The position numbers were made by a program, and so were the translations under genes. 12,174 bases of DNA from Euryarchaeota archaeon UBA82 (lineage in GTDB: Archaea; Thermoplasmatota; Poseidoniia; Poseidoniales; Poseidoniaceae), in the NCBI GenBank assembly GCA_002496635.1, contig DAKQ01000073.1, positions 1,362 through 13,535 of the forward strand. The letters run 5' to 3'. Positions 1 to 7,410 of this stretch are shown piece by piece; within the stretch, counting starts at the first letter, position 1, and each line of letters begins with the position of its first letter. The notes under the pieces are model-generated. The model searched no databases. It saw only the letters and a list, made by a program, of their open reading frames with translations, and had not been told where the DNA came from.

Positions 1-1
1 G

Positions 2-75
2 CGGCCCCACCGCGATTCGAACACGGGTTGCTGGCTCCGCAAGCCGGCGTGATATCCAAGCTACACTATAGGGCC
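2..75 (-). tRNA. tRNA-Arg, anticodon GCG
   Basis: Read on the minus strand, this folds as a complete 74-nt cloverleaf. The acceptor stem is GGCCCTA/TGGGGCC with one G-T pair. The D arm has G18G19 and A20, and A20 is a known arginine identity element. The anticodon loop TTGCGGA gives anticodon GCG, which reads CGC/CGT arginine codons. The variable loop is four bases, and the T arm is CCGTG/CGCGG around TTCGAAT. The discriminator base is G. There is no intron. The anticodon stem CCGGC/GCCAG contains one C-A mismatch at the second pair, which is slightly unusual. Base 1 of the window would be the first C of a CCA tail if that is encoded, but the window edge prevents a check. Confidence 0.93.
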
Positions 76-101
76 TTGGTATTCGCATCCACCCACCTCT
101 C

Positions 102-110
102 GGATATAAG
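102..110 (-). promoter_or_regulatory. TATA-like box for the tRNA-Arg gene
   Basis: On the minus strand the sequence is CTTATATCC. It lies 27-35 nt upstream of the tRNA 5' end, the spacing expected of an archaeal TATA box bound by TBP. The core is nearly symmetric, reading GGATATAAG on the plus strand, so it could in principle also serve the divergent thioesterase gene at 175 with a leader of about 40 nt. That second role is speculative. Confidence 0.55.
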
Positions 111-174
111 CGCAACGGCACGATTTAGCAGTTTCTGTACAAGAGTTCATTTCACTTATCCTCTTGGCTAGGGT

Positions 175-600
175 ATGGCAGTACAATTGCAGAGAGGTGT
201 CGATTTCCCCATGGTCGACCTTGCAAATATTGCTTACTATCCAAGAATCTATGATTTAGCACACCGTTTCTTTGAAGATTCATGGGAACTCATCTGCGGA
301 ATTAAGTACTCCGAATTAATTTTAGAAAAACACATCGGATTTCCAGTTGTCCATGTGGAATCCGATTTCATTGCGCCACTTCGATATGGCGATCAAATAA
401 GAGCAACCATATGGATCTCGAAGGTGGGAGATACTTCTTGCACCTGGTCCTATGAATTTCACAATCAAGAAGAAGACTTGCTTTGGACTTCCACTCAAGT
501 TACCGTATGTGTCGATATGGATTCAATGGAGCGAGTTTCAATTCCAAATTTTTTAAGAGAAGGATTGGATAATTGTGTTAAAGGTGTTTTGAATGAGTGA
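175..600 (+). CDS. Acyl-CoA thioesterase, 4HBT-type hotdog fold
   Basis: A 141-residue protein, the usual size of single-domain 4-hydroxybenzoyl-CoA-type thioesterases, which hydrolyse acyl-CoA or related thioesters in the cytosol. The N-terminal signature is visible as D15-L-A-N-I-A-Y-Y-P. In this family it corresponds to the D-x-x-G-x-V-Y-Y-P segment at the start of the long central helix, and D15 sits where the catalytic aspartate is found. Asn18 replaces the more common glycine. The middle (VESDFIAPLRYGD, about residues 61-73) matches the conserved strand and turn before the second half of the sheet. The substrate cannot be told from sequence. No strong ribosome-binding site precedes the ATG; only a GGG lies immediately before it. 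The next gene begins within its last codons (8-nt overlap), which suggests co-translation. Confidence 0.85.
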   Translation: MAVQLQRGVDFPMVDLANIAYYPRIYDLAHRFFEDSWELICGIKYSELILEKHIGFPVVHVESDFIAPLRYGDQIRATIWISKVGDTSCTWSYEFHNQEEDLLWTSTQVTVCVDMDSMERVSIPNFLREGLDNCVKGVLNE

Positions 601-1186
601 TGAAATACCCGACATGTTTGCGATTCGTCCAGATCGAAAGGGGCCGAAAACAATCGCAATCTTACTCATGCTAGGTGCTCTGTTTTTCGGAGTTTTGGCC
701 TACACAGATATCTCCAATGCTAACTCCGAAGAATTATCACAGGCTCAGATTGAAACGCTGATTAACGTTCCAAATCAACAAGGTGAAAATCTAAGCATAG
801 AGCAATATCAAGACTTTCATAAAGAAATAAATGAATCAGACGGATATTTAATTCGTGGCACTGCACTCGGAATGAGCAGTATATTTGTATTCATAGGCAG
901 TATATTCCTTTTCACTATGAAACCCATTGGAGGAAAAATTGCCATCGGGGGCGCCGGAATATCTTTTGTTGGAGGAATTTATGGATGCATGATAATTTAC
1001 GATGCCGCCAAAGAACACCTCCTTGAATCAATGCTGGTACAAACCCACGAAATTACAGGATATCTTTGCGGCGTTTGTAGCTTTTTATGCGGTGCAATGG
1101 CTCTCCTTCCACTGATAAATACGAGAGCAAAACTTGCGTTTATTGAGGCAAATTCTGTAAAATTGGTTCAGGATGAATGCGAGTGA
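593..1186 (+). CDS. Four-helix membrane protein of unknown function
   Basis: A 197-residue protein that I do not recognise as a known family. A short charged N-terminus is followed by a hydrophobic helix at about residues 19-39. Next comes a polar, Gln/Glu/Asn-rich loop of about 48 residues (40-87). Three further hydrophobic helices lie at about 88-108, 112-137 and 154-175, and the C-terminus is polar. Cysteines cluster in the last two helices (C132, C159, C162, C166), but no metal-binding or catalytic motif is evident. Its start codon lies inside the 3' end of the thioesterase gene, so the two are probably translated together. Its final 19 bases overlap the convergent pentapeptide-repeat gene. 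The function could relate to the thioesterase, but nothing in the sequence proves this. Confidence 0.75.
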   Translation: MSDEIPDMFAIRPDRKGPKTIAILLMLGALFFGVLAYTDISNANSEELSQAQIETLINVPNQQGENLSIEQYQDFHKEINESDGYLIRGTALGMSSIFVFIGSIFLFTMKPIGGKIAIGGAGISFVGGIYGCMIIYDAAKEHLLESMLVQTHEITGYLCGVCSFLCGAMALLPLINTRAKLAFIEANSVKLVQDECE

Positions 1187-1626
1187 TCTGTTGGCTTCGG
1201 CCACTTCTTTTTCAAGGTCTTTTCAAGATCTTCATTCATGATAGCATTCCACCAATCGCTTCCTTGCCAGATGGCATACTTCCCCCGAATACCTCTCAAA
1301 TCAGCCCCTTTGAGTTTACAATTTCTGAAATTTGATAGATTACATCGAGCCTTTCGTAAATCTGCTCCTCTAAAATCAGCACCGTCAAATGCAGATTTCA
1401 TAAGATCAGCTTCAACTAATGATGCTTTACGGAAATCACAATCAGTAAAATCTCCTTCAGTTAAATCTGCCTCATCGAGTATTGCTCTTCGAAATGTTGA
1501 GCCCTTGTGTCTACCTTTGCGAAGTAACCCTTTGGCATGATTCTGGAACGAGTAATCGAGGACGATATTTTCACCAGATTCTGGGTCGTCACGGGGGTCT
1601 CCCGTTCCGCCGCCTGTCATGACCAT
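1168..1626 (-). CDS. Pentapeptide-repeat protein
   Basis: A 152-residue protein with about 14 consecutive pentapeptides between residues 43 and 112, of the A-(D/N)-L-x-x type (for example ADLTE, GDFTD, CDFRK, ADLMK, ADFRG, ADLRK, ADLRG). Such repeats form a right-handed four-sided beta-helix. Some family members mimic DNA and bind gyrase, but most have no known role, and nothing here fixes one. The N-terminus (1-22) is Gly/Asp-rich and probably disordered. The C-terminus carries a W-x-G-S-D-W-W patch, then a Lys-rich helix ending in KKKWPKP. The start is ATG at 1626, with a second ATG two codons later. The upstream gene stops 7 nt before it, so the two form an operon. The 3' end overlaps the convergent membrane-protein gene by 19 bp. 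Confidence 0.85.
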   Translation of the reverse strand: MVMTGGGTGDPRDDPESGENIVLDYSFQNHAKGLLRKGRHKGSTFRRAILDEADLTEGDFTDCDFRKASLVEADLMKSAFDGADFRGADLRKARCNLSNFRNCKLKGADLRGIRGKYAIWQGSDWWNAIMNEDLEKTLKKKWPKPTDHSHSS

Positions 1627-1633
1627 GATTCAC

Positions 1634-2134
1634 TCAGGAGGTTGATTGTTTATCGAGGTGCGCCCTACCAGCATCGGTTAGGATTGCGAATCGGTTTTTG
1701 TCCCCGTGTTCGAATGGAACTTCGAGCAAACCGCGTTCTCTGAGTCTGTTTAGATACAATGAAAGGTTGCCAGGAGGGTCGATTCCTCCATCTGAGAACA
1801 GCTGATTTACTACTCTAGGAGGACTATCTTGGACATTTTCCACGTCACGGAGATAATGAATTGCGGCGAGCACCTGATCTGGCTTTTTGTTCAATGCGCA
1901 ATTCTCAACCAGTGATCTAAACGCAGAACCGCGTTCTGGCAAACCAGCATCTCTCGCCGCATCGATGGCCGCCTCAATAGCAGCATCTCTCGCTTCTTTA
2001 ACGCGTTCGAGGACAATTGACCATGTGTCGTCATGTCTCATTTGTATGAGCCGGGCATCGACTTCAACTGTCGCCCCGCTTACATCAATCTCTAAATCGC
2101 CAGCAGTGACCGTTATTCTCGCTTGTGCTACCAT
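1634..2134 (-). CDS. Winged-helix DNA-binding-type protein (putative transcriptional regulator)
   Basis: A 166-residue protein from the ATG at 2134. The frame stays open upstream to a TTG at 2215, but I prefer 2134 because a TATA-like box lies about 45 nt upstream of it. The N-terminal 30 residues look like paired beta strands (ARITVTAGDLEIDV, then ATVEVDARL). An alanine-rich amphipathic helix covers about 37-64. Residues about 84-164 look like a winged helix. A helix-turn-helix ends in a candidate recognition helix (NLSLYLNRLRERGLLE, 123-138), and a hairpin 'wing' (FEHGDKNRFAILT) and final helix follow. This layout is common in archaeal regulators of the MarR/PadR/ArsR broad type. I cannot assign a specific family or target. 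It is probably transcribed with the pentapeptide-repeat gene 7 nt downstream. Confidence 0.7.
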   Translation of the reverse strand: MVAQARITVTAGDLEIDVSGATVEVDARLIQMRHDDTWSIVLERVKEARDAAIEAAIDAARDAGLPERGSAFRSLVENCALNKKPDQVLAAIHYLRDVENVQDSPPRVVNQLFSDGGIDPPGNLSLYLNRLRERGLLEVPFEHGDKNRFAILTDAGRAHLDKQSTS

Positions 2135-2175
2135 GGGTATCAGTCCTAGCAACTCCCCCTCGTTGATAACCCTTG

Positions 2176-2182
2176 TATATTT
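2176..2182 (-). promoter_or_regulatory. TATA-like box for the winged-helix/pentapeptide operon
   Basis: Minus-strand AAATATA, flanked by an AC-rich tail. It lies 42-48 nt upstream of the ATG at 2134. A start of transcription about 25 nt downstream would leave a leader of roughly 20 nt, in keeping with short archaeal leaders. This is the main argument against starting the gene at the TTG at 2215, which lies upstream of the box. Confidence 0.45.
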
Positions 2183-2282
2183 GCCACGATAACAAAATGA
2201 GCGTAAGTGTAGCAAATTTCATCGCTCAATCGTACAATCTAAGCGTAATCGACTTGAAGTATAGGTAGTCTGCGTAGAGTGC

Positions 2283-2289
2283 AGGTGAT
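2283..2289 (+). promoter_or_regulatory. Ribosome-binding site of the giant surface protein gene
   Basis: AGGTGAT, fully complementary to the usual archaeal 16S rRNA 3' end (ATCACCT), ends 3 nt before the ATG at 2293. It supports this start over later methionines, as does the signal peptide that follows directly. No convincing TATA box was found at a compatible distance. GAAGTATAGG at about 2257-2266 is too close to the start if the ribosome-binding site is to be transcribed. Confidence 0.6.
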
Positions 2290-2292
2290 ACC

Positions 2293-5200
2293 ATGCACGA
2301 AGCCAAGACCCGTCGAAAATCTCTCTTTTTAGTTTCAATTTTATTGGCTTCAGTACTTTTCATCTCGCCTTCAACAGGATCGCCGACACAAGTATCATCA
2401 TTCGCAAACAATGCTTCCAGTCTCACGATTCAATCGGATGGAAACAACACTTCTCTCGCCTTAGAAATTGATTTGGAAAGAAATGTCACATACCAAGATG
2501 CATCCTTTTTGGTTGACAGCACCTATGCTTCGCCTACGCCAGGTAGTGTCTTCATCAACAACAGCCAAGGACATACAGTCTGGAGTTACTCTGGCCAAGG
2601 ATATGGGGATTTATCTCATCAAAACAGTTTCCAAACTGGAAATACTTACGATTTGGTTCAACTAAACAACAGCACTGGGATGCCGAGTCCAATTCTATTG
2701 CCTAAGAATGCCTCATTACAGACGAGCCAAATGAATGTAACATATACACCTAACATCGAAGCACAATTCGTTCAAGTAGGCTCTATTCAGCAAATGGAGA
2801 TGGGGAATTCAAACAATGACACAATGGCGGATGTATTTGTATTTTCAACACAAAATTACTCTACTGGAGTAGGGACTGGTTTTGCAGTTGTTGAGAGCAA
2901 TGCGACTTCAATGACGTATAGCCTAACCAATTGGACTGCCACGTGCCCAACCTCTCAAAGGATCAGAATTGCAGACATGAATAATGATTCCTTTGATGAT
3001 GTCATTACCTTCGAACAATTTAATGAAACAATGTGCATTCATTACTATAATTCAACGTCATCCACCTATGACACATACTTTACAGTGAACATTACAACAG
3101 CACCTATTGATGTTCAATTAAGAGATCTGAACGGAGACAATTATTCTGACTTTATCTCAGTTCACGGCTATTCCGGAAACGGTCTCGTTGCTGTTAATAC
3201 GTTCGATGCATCAACAAACAGTTCGAAAATAGGTGATACGTCCAACATTCGCAAATGGAATTACTGGGATGGAAGAGCAGAAATGCGTAGCTTGCACGTT
3301 GGAGAATTCTTCGCGCCTAATCGTACTCAGACAATCATTTTGGTGTCAGATGATGAGAACGATGCAACCGAATTGACTTATGATGCGGCAACAAAGACTC
3401 TCAATCCGAACATCAATAAATTCCGAAATCTTTCAGAGTTTTCTGTACCAGGAGACGTTGATGGTGATGGCGATATTGATTTCATTACACCAAAAACGAT
3501 GGGTTCTAACATTCTCTTGAATGATGGGCAGACGTGGACTCAGGTTCAAACATACGACCAAATAAATACTGATAATGCAACCATTGCGGATCACGATAAT
3601 GACGGTCTTCCTTCGTTCTTCTTACCAGATCCTGGATTTGCTGATAACAACCCTGCGACACAAGAAGGAAACATTGGATTTAGATCAATAGGCGTTTCGG
3701 GTGTTGGCAGCCCAACACTCAACCCACTCGCTCCGTGGTCACAACCGCGAGATATTTACTTCGATGACGTGGATGGAGACGGTTTGATGGAACAATTCAT
3801 TCTCGCAGGAGAGGCGACTCAAGGAATTTTTATTGGCGCTTGGCACAATCTGTCCTTGGATGTTGATGTGGATAGCAATATTGATCTTTGGATTGAAGGT
3901 TACTCGAGTAGCACGATTTCAGATATCGGAGTGTTAACACTTTCAGATACAAACGACATCATACGGGATGCATTATCTCCGCGTATTCCAGCATATCCCG
4001 GCCTTTCCGACGGATATGGTATTGAAATGGTCAATAATATGATGTCCCTATCAAGCAATTCAAACGGAACGGCGAACCTCACTGATTTGGATATTGCTTA
4101 TGACATTGAATTTTTCGTCGCAACAAGCCCAGGAACTATTGGCTCATTGAGTAATTCTCTGAACCAACAAATGCTTCCGGGAACAGGGTCGTTTACTGTG
4201 ACATTACCTGTTGAAACTTCAAAGGCAGGAACGTTTGATGTTACTTCATTCAGTGGTAATTACACTCTTGGCGCCCCTAATCTAGCCTTACCACCTACGC
4301 CGATTGTTTCAGTTGAATCAATAACTGAAAATCATGTCACGATAGAATGGCAACCGCTGTCAACATATGGTTCTGATTTACAATCATTCCAGATATTCAA
4401 GATGTCCTCATCGACAAACTATGATTGGACCACTCCTCATGATATCGTGATAGGATCAAATAATTACACCGATACACAAGTTGAGATTGGCTCAACATAT
4501 GGATACGTTGTACGCTCAACCCATACCTTTGGCGTGATAAGCAATCTTTCTCAGTCTCTCTCAGTGACTATACCCTACCCAACTGCGCCAGAAAGCGCAA
4601 CGAATGTTCAACTTCTCGATCTCGATGCAAGTTCAGAAGCCAATCCTCTACGGGTATCTTGGACTTCAAGCGTGGACTCATTTGTCGAAGAATATCTTGT
4701 TTATGTTTCAAACACGAGCCTCGATGATTCAACAGAATCAATCGGTGAATTTACTTCAGAGAAGAACTTCAAACTAGGCGATAGAACATATCTCCCTGTT
4801 GCAACACTTACAAATTCAACCACGTCCTATGACTTTTCAGTAATGTCTGATTACACCGACTCATCTGGAAGTGTTACTGGGGGCTCCATTGAGGATGCAT
4901 CTCAGTATTGGGTTGCAATCGCTGCTGTAGACATCTATGACAATGCATCACTCCCTCTGCCGTTTGCTGGACCAACCGTGTCGTTCAACAACACCTATCT
5001 TCAAAGCAATCTCGCCCTAACGGTAACAACTGGAAATCCAGATCAATACCTTGTTTCAAATCAACCCCTCAAGATTGAGATTAGTGCAAGTGTTGAGGAG
5101 GGGAGTGGATTTTCCCCACTAGCAAATGCCCAAATCACCTTAGCCATAACCGTTGGAAACGAAGTCACGAACTTAACCGGAACGACAGATTCGAACGGTG

Positions 5201-6603
5201 AATGGACGCCTATTGATGCATCAACATTGGGCGATGCCTCAATCCCGACAGCGTTCCTCACTTTCAGCTCGACTTATGGAGAAACCCTTTCCCTCTACGC
5301 AGCAATGGCGAACATTGAGCCTACAGACGTCCAACCGATACTTGGCAACTCAGCACAATTGAACATGAGTTCTGGTATCGATGCCCTTCTTTCAGGACCA
5401 ACAAGTATAGACAAAGATTCGAATGATGCAATCGATCTCAACATCACCCTAACAGCGAACGATGCTAGCGACACTGCTCAACAGAATTCGTTAGAGGGAA
5501 CTGCGATTCATTGGACCGCATTTAATGAATCAGATATTGCTATCAACAGCGGTACTGAAACAATCTCCCTGGGCAAGATTCGCGTCGTTTCAGAATTTGA
5601 AAACGCAACGTATATCCAATTCAATGTCTCAACCGACGACCGAAACTGGTTTGGAACACTTACTCATACGACTCAACTAAATGCATATGTTGATGATTCT
5701 ACAGACAACGAAACCAACACGAATACGACCGAGCCTGAATGGGTACCTAGCGTCCTATTACCTGCGACAGTAACGTGTGAGAGTCCAACGATTCTAACGA
5801 ATAAGAAGATGAATAGCGACCCGATTGAATGTCAAGTAAACAATCCAAATCCGTTCCTCATTTCAGTTGAATTAACGGCCACCGATATACCAGCATTGTT
5901 TAACAAACCATCAACCGTAACAATTGCAGCAAATGGTTCCGCAACAATTTCGTTTGAACCAACCTATGATCAGATTTGGGATGCACAGAAAGACGAGAGT
6001 GTTGTGAAAACCCTCGGCTTCTCCATCTACACAACATCTCCGGATTACAACTCGCTTCAACCTATAATGACCTCAGATACTGTCGAATGGACGGCTTCCC
6101 TTGATGTTCCTGTAGATCCAACAAATACGGACGGTGACGACAAGGAATCGTCAAATATGATTCTTTACGGAGGAATTGGAGGAGTTCTTCTCGTTTTGGT
6201 AATTCTTGGCTATGTAATGCTAAATCGCCGCGCAGGCGCAGGATTTGATGACGATGAATTCTACGGGGACGACGAAGAATTCCCTATGGAAAAGAAGGAA
6301 CCAACTCCAGCGATTCCAGAAGGAAAGCCATTGGATGAATTTGAAGACAAAACAATCAACGCTGAACCTGAAATCATTGAGCGCCCCGGTGATTCTTTAA
6401 TTTCAGAACTATCCGGTGGCGATTCGAATGATATTATCGAAGAGCACGAGGAATCAGAACCTGAAGAATCCATTGAAGAGTCTGTTGAAGAAGACGATGG
6501 GATCTCAGTCGATGAATATGGAACCGAATGGTGGGAAGATGAAAACGGAACATGGTGGTACCGAGAAGAAGGTGCTGAAGACTGGTCCGAATTCACAGAA
6601 TAA
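2293..6603 (+). CDS. Giant secreted, membrane-anchored surface protein (FG-GAP/VCBS propeller, FN3/Ig-like domains, acidic Trp-rich tail)
   Basis: A 1436-residue single-pass surface protein. Residues 1-30 are a Sec-type signal peptide (basic KTRRK, then a hydrophobic stretch). Six FG-GAP/VCBS-like units with calcium-loop D-x-(D/N)-x-D cores are seen near 171-185, 227-240 (ADMNNDSFDD), 277-290 (RDLNGDNYSD), 387-400 (GDVDGDGDID), 432-445 and 491-504 (DDVDGDGLME). They probably build a beta-propeller. Two fibronectin-III-like domains follow (about 667-760 and 762-900), then Ig-like beta-sandwiches to about 1270, one with C1162 and C1180. Many N-x-S/T sequons suggest glycosylation. One membrane helix spans about 1289-1310 and is followed by NRR, so the acidic tail (1317-1436) should be cytosolic. 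The tail ends in two D-E-x-G-T-x-W-W-like units. A role in adhesion or binding of polymers is plausible. No catalytic domain was recognised. Confidence 0.85.
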   Translation: MHEAKTRRKSLFLVSILLASVLFISPSTGSPTQVSSFANNASSLTIQSDGNNTSLALEIDLERNVTYQDASFLVDSTYASPTPGSVFINNSQGHTVWSYSGQGYGDLSHQNSFQTGNTYDLVQLNNSTGMPSPILLPKNASLQTSQMNVTYTPNIEAQFVQVGSIQQMEMGNSNNDTMADVFVFSTQNYSTGVGTGFAVVESNATSMTYSLTNWTATCPTSQRIRIADMNNDSFDDVITFEQFNETMCIHYYNSTSSTYDTYFTVNITTAPIDVQLRDLNGDNYSDFISVHGYSGNGLVAVNTFDASTNSSKIGDTSNIRKWNYWDGRAEMRSLHVGEFFAPNRTQTIILVSDDENDATELTYDAATKTLNPNINKFRNLSEFSVPGDVDGDGDIDFITPKTMGSNILLNDGQTWTQVQTYDQINTDNATIADHDNDGLPSFFLPDPGFADNNPATQEGNIGFRSIGVSGVGSPTLNPLAPWSQPRDIYFDDVDGDGLMEQFILAGEATQGIFIGAWHNLSLDVDVDSNIDLWIEGYSSSTISDIGVLTLSDTNDIIRDALSPRIPAYPGLSDGYGIEMVNNMMSLSSNSNGTANLTDLDIAYDIEFFVATSPGTIGSLSNSLNQQMLPGTGSFTVTLPVETSKAGTFDVTSFSGNYTLGAPNLALPPTPIVSVESITENHVTIEWQPLSTYGSDLQSFQIFKMSSSTNYDWTTPHDIVIGSNNYTDTQVEIGSTYGYVVRSTHTFGVISNLSQSLSVTIPYPTAPESATNVQLLDLDASSEANPLRVSWTSSVDSFVEEYLVYVSNTSLDDSTESIGEFTSEKNFKLGDRTYLPVATLTNSTTSYDFSVMSDYTDSSGSVTGGSIEDASQYWVAIAAVDIYDNASLPLPFAGPTVSFNNTYLQSNLALTVTTGNPDQYLVSNQPLKIEISASVEEGSGFSPLANAQITLAITVGNEVTNLTGTTDSNGEWTPIDASTLGDASIPTAFLTFSSTYGETLSLYAAMANIEPTDVQPILGNSAQLNMSSGIDALLSGPTSIDKDSNDAIDLNITLTANDASDTAQQNSLEGTAIHWTAFNESDIAINSGTETISLGKIRVVSEFENATYIQFNVSTDDRNWFGTLTHTTQLNAYVDDSTDNETNTNTTEPEWVPSVLLPATVTCESPTILTNKKMNSDPIECQVNNPNPFLISVELTATDIPALFNKPSTVTIAANGSATISFEPTYDQIWDAQKDESVVKTLGFSIYTTSPDYNSLQPIMTSDTVEWTASLDVPVDPTNTDGDDKESSNMILYGGIGGVLLVLVILGYVMLNRRAGAGFDDDEFYGDDEEFPMEKKEPTPAIPEGKPLDEFEDKTINAEPEIIERPGDSLISELSGGDSNDIIEEHEESEPEESIEESVEEDDGISVDEYGTEWWEDENGTWWYREEGAEDWSEFTE

Positions 6604-6643
6604 CAAGCGTGATATTTTTCTAACACGAGTTGACCAGAAGAAT

Positions 6644-6650
6644 GAGGGGG
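6644..6650 (+). promoter_or_regulatory. Ribosome-binding site of the PAC2 gene
   Basis: The purine run GAGGGGG ends 4 nt before the ATG at 6655 and supports this start. Only 51 nt separate this gene from the stop of the surface-protein gene. A T-run (five Ts at 6615-6619) lies in that gap and could act as a weak archaeal terminator or part of a promoter, but this is not decidable by eye. Confidence 0.5.
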
Positions 6651-6654
6651 AACA

Positions 6655-7410
6655 ATGAGTCGGCAGTTTGGGACATATGACCTTGTTCTACGTTCAGGGG
6701 TTGATCCAACCACCGGAGGTGTCGCAGTTTGTGGATTTACTACGGCCGGAATGGTCGGAGTTATAGCAACCTCACACATCATCGAATCACTTGGGTTGAC
6801 TCAATTAGGAACTGTTATGGATGAACGATTTCCTGCAGTTGCCCTTATCCAAAATGAAGTTCCTCGACACCCAGTTAGAGTCTATCAGGGGAATGGAATT
6901 GGAGTCTTCACAGCCGAAATTCAATTTGAAAAAGAACAAGACATTGCCTTTGGATCAACCGTTTTGGAATGGTTTACCGCCGGTGGATTTGAACAACTCA
7001 TCATTATCGATGGAATTTTAAAGCCGGAAAAAGAAGTACAAGGCGAAGGTTTGTTTGCTGTTGGAGCATCTGAGAAGGCAAGAAAGCGATTGAAAGAGAT
7101 GGATTTACACACAATACAACGAGGAATTGTTTCTGGAATTACTGGCTTCTTATTGAGTGAAGGCGATCGCCTCAATCTTGATATTACAGCCCTTCTTTCA
7201 GAAGCGAGCCCAATGTATCCCGATGTTCGTGCTGCAGCTGTTGCCATTGAAGCAATCACAGAAATGACTGGTGTCGATATTCCACTTTCCAAGATGCTTG
7301 AAAGCGCAAGAGAAATTGAACATTCTGTTCAGGAGATTATTCAGAACTCCACACCACTTCTACCTTCACCAAGCGATGATGATGTTGAAAACGATCCATC
7401 ATTCGGTTAA
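6655..7410 (+). CDS. PAC2-family protein (proteasome assembly chaperone-like)
   Basis: A 251-residue protein with the look of the PAC2 family. Near the N-terminus is the glycine-rich turn CGFTTAGMVG (about residues 26-35), followed by a helix containing ATSHIIESLG. The conserved strand-helix pattern continues (VALIQNEVPRHPVRVYQG, then a short segment on domain 'ownership' of strands, and EQLIIIDGIL at about 113-122). The C-terminal third is helical (LLSEASPMYPDVRAAAVAIEAI, then LSKMLESAREIEHSVQEI) and ends in a Ser/Pro/Asp-rich tail. In eukaryotes PAC2 helps assemble the 20S proteasome alpha ring. Archaeal homologues are widespread, but their exact role is unsettled. The gene may be read with the surface-protein gene or alone. 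Its last 12 bases overlap the convergent trm1 gene. Confidence 0.8.
   Translation: MSRQFGTYDLVLRSGVDPTTGGVAVCGFTTAGMVGVIATSHIIESLGLTQLGTVMDERFPAVALIQNEVPRHPVRVYQGNGIGVFTAEIQFEKEQDIAFGSTVLEWFTAGGFEQLIIIDGILKPEKEVQGEGLFAVGASEKARKRLKEMDLHTIQRGIVSGITGFLLSEGDRLNLDITALLSEASPMYPDVRAAAVAIEAITEMTGVDIPLSKMLESAREIEHSVQEIIQNSTPLLPSPSDDDVENDPSFG

Noticed and set aside
1238..1540. Ser/Lys-rich open frame on the plus strand with periodic KSAP/KSPS words
   Set aside because: It is the antisense image of the pentapeptide repeats. The periodicity is inherited from the real gene.
1949..1992. Short direct repeat AGCATCTCTCGC, two copies 32 bp apart
   Set aside because: It encodes two ARDA-like steps of an alanine-rich helix in the winged-helix protein. 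It is explained by the protein repeat, not by a mobile or CRISPR repeat.
2135..2215. Longer start (TTG) of the winged-helix gene
   Set aside because: The segment spans the TATA-like box at 2176-2182, and an ATG at 2134 fits the promoter distance better.
6261..6782. Ser-rich 173-codon open frame on the minus strand
   Set aside because: It is the antisense of the acidic tail: Glu/Asp codons read as Ser/Phe-type codons. It has no promoter, no ribosome-binding site and no recognisable domain.
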